In this document: in pieces, positions 1-6,296 of the stretch
Numbering within the stretch: the first letter of the stretch is position 1
Layout of the letters: every line of letters begins with the position of its first letter
Source of the DNA: Burkholderiaceae bacterium
GTDB lineage: Bacteria > Pseudomonadota > Gammaproteobacteria > Burkholderiales > Burkholderiaceae
Direction: 5' to 3'
Assembly (NCBI GenBank): GCA_025458735.1
Contig: JALORV010000123.1
Span: forward strand, 1-6,296
Length of the DNA: 6,296 nucleotides
Notes under the pieces: generated by a model
Told to the model about the DNA's origin: nothing
Database searches by the model: none
Seen by the model: only the letters and a program-made list of their open reading frames with translations
Made by a program: the position numbers and the translations under genes

Positions 1-2005
1 GCGGAGCGCGTCGCCGCGCAGGACAACCTGACCCGGATCGAGGCGAGGCTGGCGGCGCTGCGTCAGGTGCAGGCCAGCGTCGAGGCCGACACGCGCCTCG
101 ATCCCTGGCTGGCGGCGCAGGGGCTGGATCGGCTGCCGCGCCTGTTCCGCCGCCTGACCGTGGAGCAAGGCTGGGAGTCCGCCTTCGAGGCGGTGCTGCG
201 CGAACGCATCGAAGGCGTCGAGGTCGGTCGGCTCGACACGATCGGCGGACTGGCCGCCAGCGCGCCGCCGGCCCGCGTGGCGTTCTATGCCACCACCGGC
301 GCGGTCGCGCGCGAAGGCGGGCACATGCCGGGCTTCACGCGCCTGTCCGATCGCGTGCGGGGCCACGATGCGGCGCTCGCTGCGGTGCTGGCCGACTGGC
401 TGGCCAATGTGTTCGTGGCGCCGGATCTGGCCAGTGCGATCGCCTCGCGCGAGCAGTTGCCGGTCGGTGGCCAGTTCGTCGTGCAGGGCGGCCATCTGGT
501 GTCGCGCTACGGCATCCGTTTCTTCGCCGAGGACGACGAGAAGTCCGGCCTGCTGGCGCGCCGACACGAGATCGAGAACCTCGAGAAGGCGATCCGCGCG
601 CAGCGCCTGATCGTGGAGGAACGTACCGCCTCGCTGGCGCGGGCCGAAGCGGCACTGCGCGAGGCGCAGGAGGCGCTTGCCGCCGGCCGGCGCGAAGTCG
701 AGCGCGTACGCCCGCTGCTGCATGCCAGCCAGCTGGAAGCCGTGCGTGTGGGCGAACTGCTCGATCGCATCCGGCATCGCGGCGGCCAGATCGACGCCGA
801 ACTGGCCGACATCGAGGCCCACGAACACGAGCTGCGCGCTGCACGCGACGCCGCCGACCAGCGCTTCCAGGCACTCGACGGAGAATTGTCGACCCAGCAC
901 GACGCCGTCGAAGCGGCGCGGCTCGACTACGAGCGCGCCGACCAGGCGCTGCGCGGCGCCCGCGACGAGCAGCGGTTGCTGGAGGCGGCACGCCAGCAGG
1001 TCGAGTTCGCGCTGGCCTCCAATCGCGAACGGGAGCGCGATGTCGCGCAGGCAGCGGCGGCAGCGGCGGCTGAAGCCGGGCGGCTGGCCGCCGACGTCGA
1101 GGCGGCCGGCACCGAGCTGGCGCCGGCTCGATGAACTCGCGCAGCAGCTGCGCGCCACCGACGAGCGCCGCCTGACGCTGGAGCGCGATCTCGATCCGCG
1201 GCGGCAGAAGATCACCGAGCTGCAGCTGCGCGAACAGGCGGCGCGGCTGGCCGCCGAGCAACTGGCAGCGCAGCTGGCCGAGGCGCACGCCGACGAGGCC
1301 GCGCTTGCGCCCAAGCTGGCTACCGCCGGCAAGGCGGCGGCGCTGCAGGTCGACATCACCCGGCTCGCCGAGGAGATCGCCGCGCTCGGCGCCGTCAATC
1401 TGGCCGCCCTCGAGGAGCTCGGCACCTCGCGCGAGCGCAAGAATTTCCTCGATTCGCAGTCGGCCGACCTCAAGGCGGCCATCACCACGCTCGAGGATGC
1501 GATCCGCAAGATCGACCGCGAGACGCGCGAGCTGCTGCAGCAGACCTTCGACCAGGTCAATGCCCAGTTCGGGCAGCTGTTCCCGAAGCTCTTCGGCGGC
1601 GGCGAGGCGCGACTCATCATGACCGGCGAGGAGATCCTCGACGCCGGCGTGCAGGTGATGGCGCAGCCGCCCGGCAAGCGCAACAGCACGATCCACCTGC
1701 TGTCCGGCGGCGAGAAGGCGCTGACGGCCACGGCGCTGGTGTTTGCGCTGTTCAAGCTCAACCCGGCGCCATTTTGCCTGCTCGACGAGGTCGATGCGCC
1801 GCTCGACGACGCCAATACCGATCGCTTCTGCCGGCTGGTGGAGTCGATGACCGGCAACACTCAGTTCCTGTTCATCACCCACAACAAGATCGCGATGGAG
1901 ATGGCGCAGCAGCTGATCGGCGTGACCATGCAGGAGCAGGGCGTGTCGCGCATCGTTGCCGTCGACATCGAAGGCGCCGTACGGCTCACGGCCGAAGCGG
2001 CGTAG
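1..2005 (+). CDS. smc: Chromosome segregation ATPase SMC, C-terminal two thirds, with an internal +1 frameshift
   Basis: SMC forms the DNA-organising condensin-like complex with ScpA/ScpB and drives nucleoid compaction and origin segregation. The frame is open from base 1, so the N-terminal head with Walker A lies upstream; about 667 residues are visible of the roughly 1,150-1,200 usual for the family. Seen in order: end of the first coil; hinge (about nt 97-540, with [16 protein letters not shown] and [18 protein letters not shown]); Ala/Glu/Arg-rich coiled-coil arm (about 545-1480); C-terminal head with ABC signature [11 protein letters not shown] (from 1697), Walker [16 protein letters not shown] (from 1772) and H-loop FITHNK (His at 1880-1882). 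Frame +1 stops at TGA 1132-1134, while the correct protein continues in frame +2 ([15 protein letters not shown]) to TAG 2003-2005. An extra base near 1119-1120 explains this. Both halves are well conserved, so I favour a sequence error or recent mutation over a decayed gene. Confidence 0.95.
1114..1134 (+). other. Frameshift point in smc within a GC-rich near-palindrome
   Basis: GAGCTGGCGCCGGCTC (1114-1129) is self-complementary except for one G-T pair per stem. It could fold as a 6-bp stem with a GCGC loop. Frame +1 reads ...GTELAPAR then TGA (1132-1134). Removing one G of the GG at 1119-1120 gives ...[14 protein letters not shown], which continues smoothly as coiled coil. Downstream of here frame +2 carries recognisable SMC sequence; upstream of here frame +2 is Arg/Pro-rich nonsense. 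The exact base at fault cannot be fixed without homologues or reads; about 1100-1128 is possible. Confidence 0.75.
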
Positions 2006-2012
2006 CGGCCCG

Positions 2013-5284
<3,272 letters not shown>

Positions 5285-5506
5285 TGTACGCAATCATCGG
5301 TGGCAGCGGGCTGGCACGACTGTCGGCACTGGAAAACACGCGGCGGCAGGTCATGCGCACGCCCTACGGCGAACCTTCGGGTGCGCTCACCTTCGGCAGA
5401 CTCGCCGGCGCCGAGGTCGTGTTCCTGGCGCGCCACGGCTACGGGCACACGCTCGCGCCGCACGAGATCAACTACCGTGCCAACCTGTGGGCGCTGCGCG
5501 AACTGA

Positions 5507-6296
<790 letters not shown>

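Noticed and set aside
1051..1068. 9-bp tandem repeat (GCAGCGGCG twice) coding for polyalanine in smc
   Set aside because: Too short for a repeat element; the frame stays correct past it, so it is not the frameshift point. Ala runs are common in GC-rich coiled coils.
335..1882. 515-codon minus-strand open frame opposite smc
   Set aside because: Shadow of smc codon usage; Arg/Pro-rich with no family motif.

Overview
The window is an ordinary but informative stretch of a GC-rich bacterial chromosome. All genes read left to right, packed head to tail with no real intergenic space: smc (3' part) - zipA - ligA - a methylthioinosine/methylthioadenosine phosphorylase gene (mtnP-like) - def (5' part). 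The smc-zipA-ligA order is typical of Beta- and Gammaproteobacteria that use SMC rather than MukB. The details of SMC, the ZipA C-terminal region, LigA ([11 protein letters not shown] block) and Def (MIREIL start, [15 protein letters not shown] block) look most like Betaproteobacteria as I remember those families. This taxonomic call is inference; no search was run.

Layout: 1-2005 smc C-terminal two thirds (hinge, second coiled-coil arm, C-terminal ATPase head), interrupted by a single-base frameshift near 1120; 2013-3227 zipA, complete; 3245-5284 ligA, complete with all catalytic and zinc residues; 5284-5965 mtnP-like gene, broken by an apparent deletion of about 62 nt at 5520/5522; 5962-6296 def, running off the right edge. 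Gaps are 7 nt (smc/zipA), 17 nt (zipA/ligA), a 1-nt overlap (ligA/mtnP) and an ATGA 4-nt overlap (mtnP/def), so the genes are probably cotranscribed and partly translationally coupled. I see no promoter, terminator, RNA gene, mobile element or CRISPR array, and no gene-free stretch over 300 bases.

Functionally this is a chromosome-maintenance and division cluster: SMC compacts and segregates the nucleoid, ZipA tethers FtsZ to the membrane, and LigA seals Okazaki fragments and repair nicks. It is followed by two genes of methionine-related housekeeping: recycling of methylthioadenosine/methylthioinosine and removal of the N-formyl group from new proteins.

I did not find a novel system. The points worth a second look are the two gene-breaking lesions (a +1 frameshift sitting in a GC palindrome in smc, and the frame-shifting loss of a conserved core segment in the phosphorylase), the fact that the second lesion leaves an open frame running straight into def, and the placement of a salvage phosphorylase inside this cluster.
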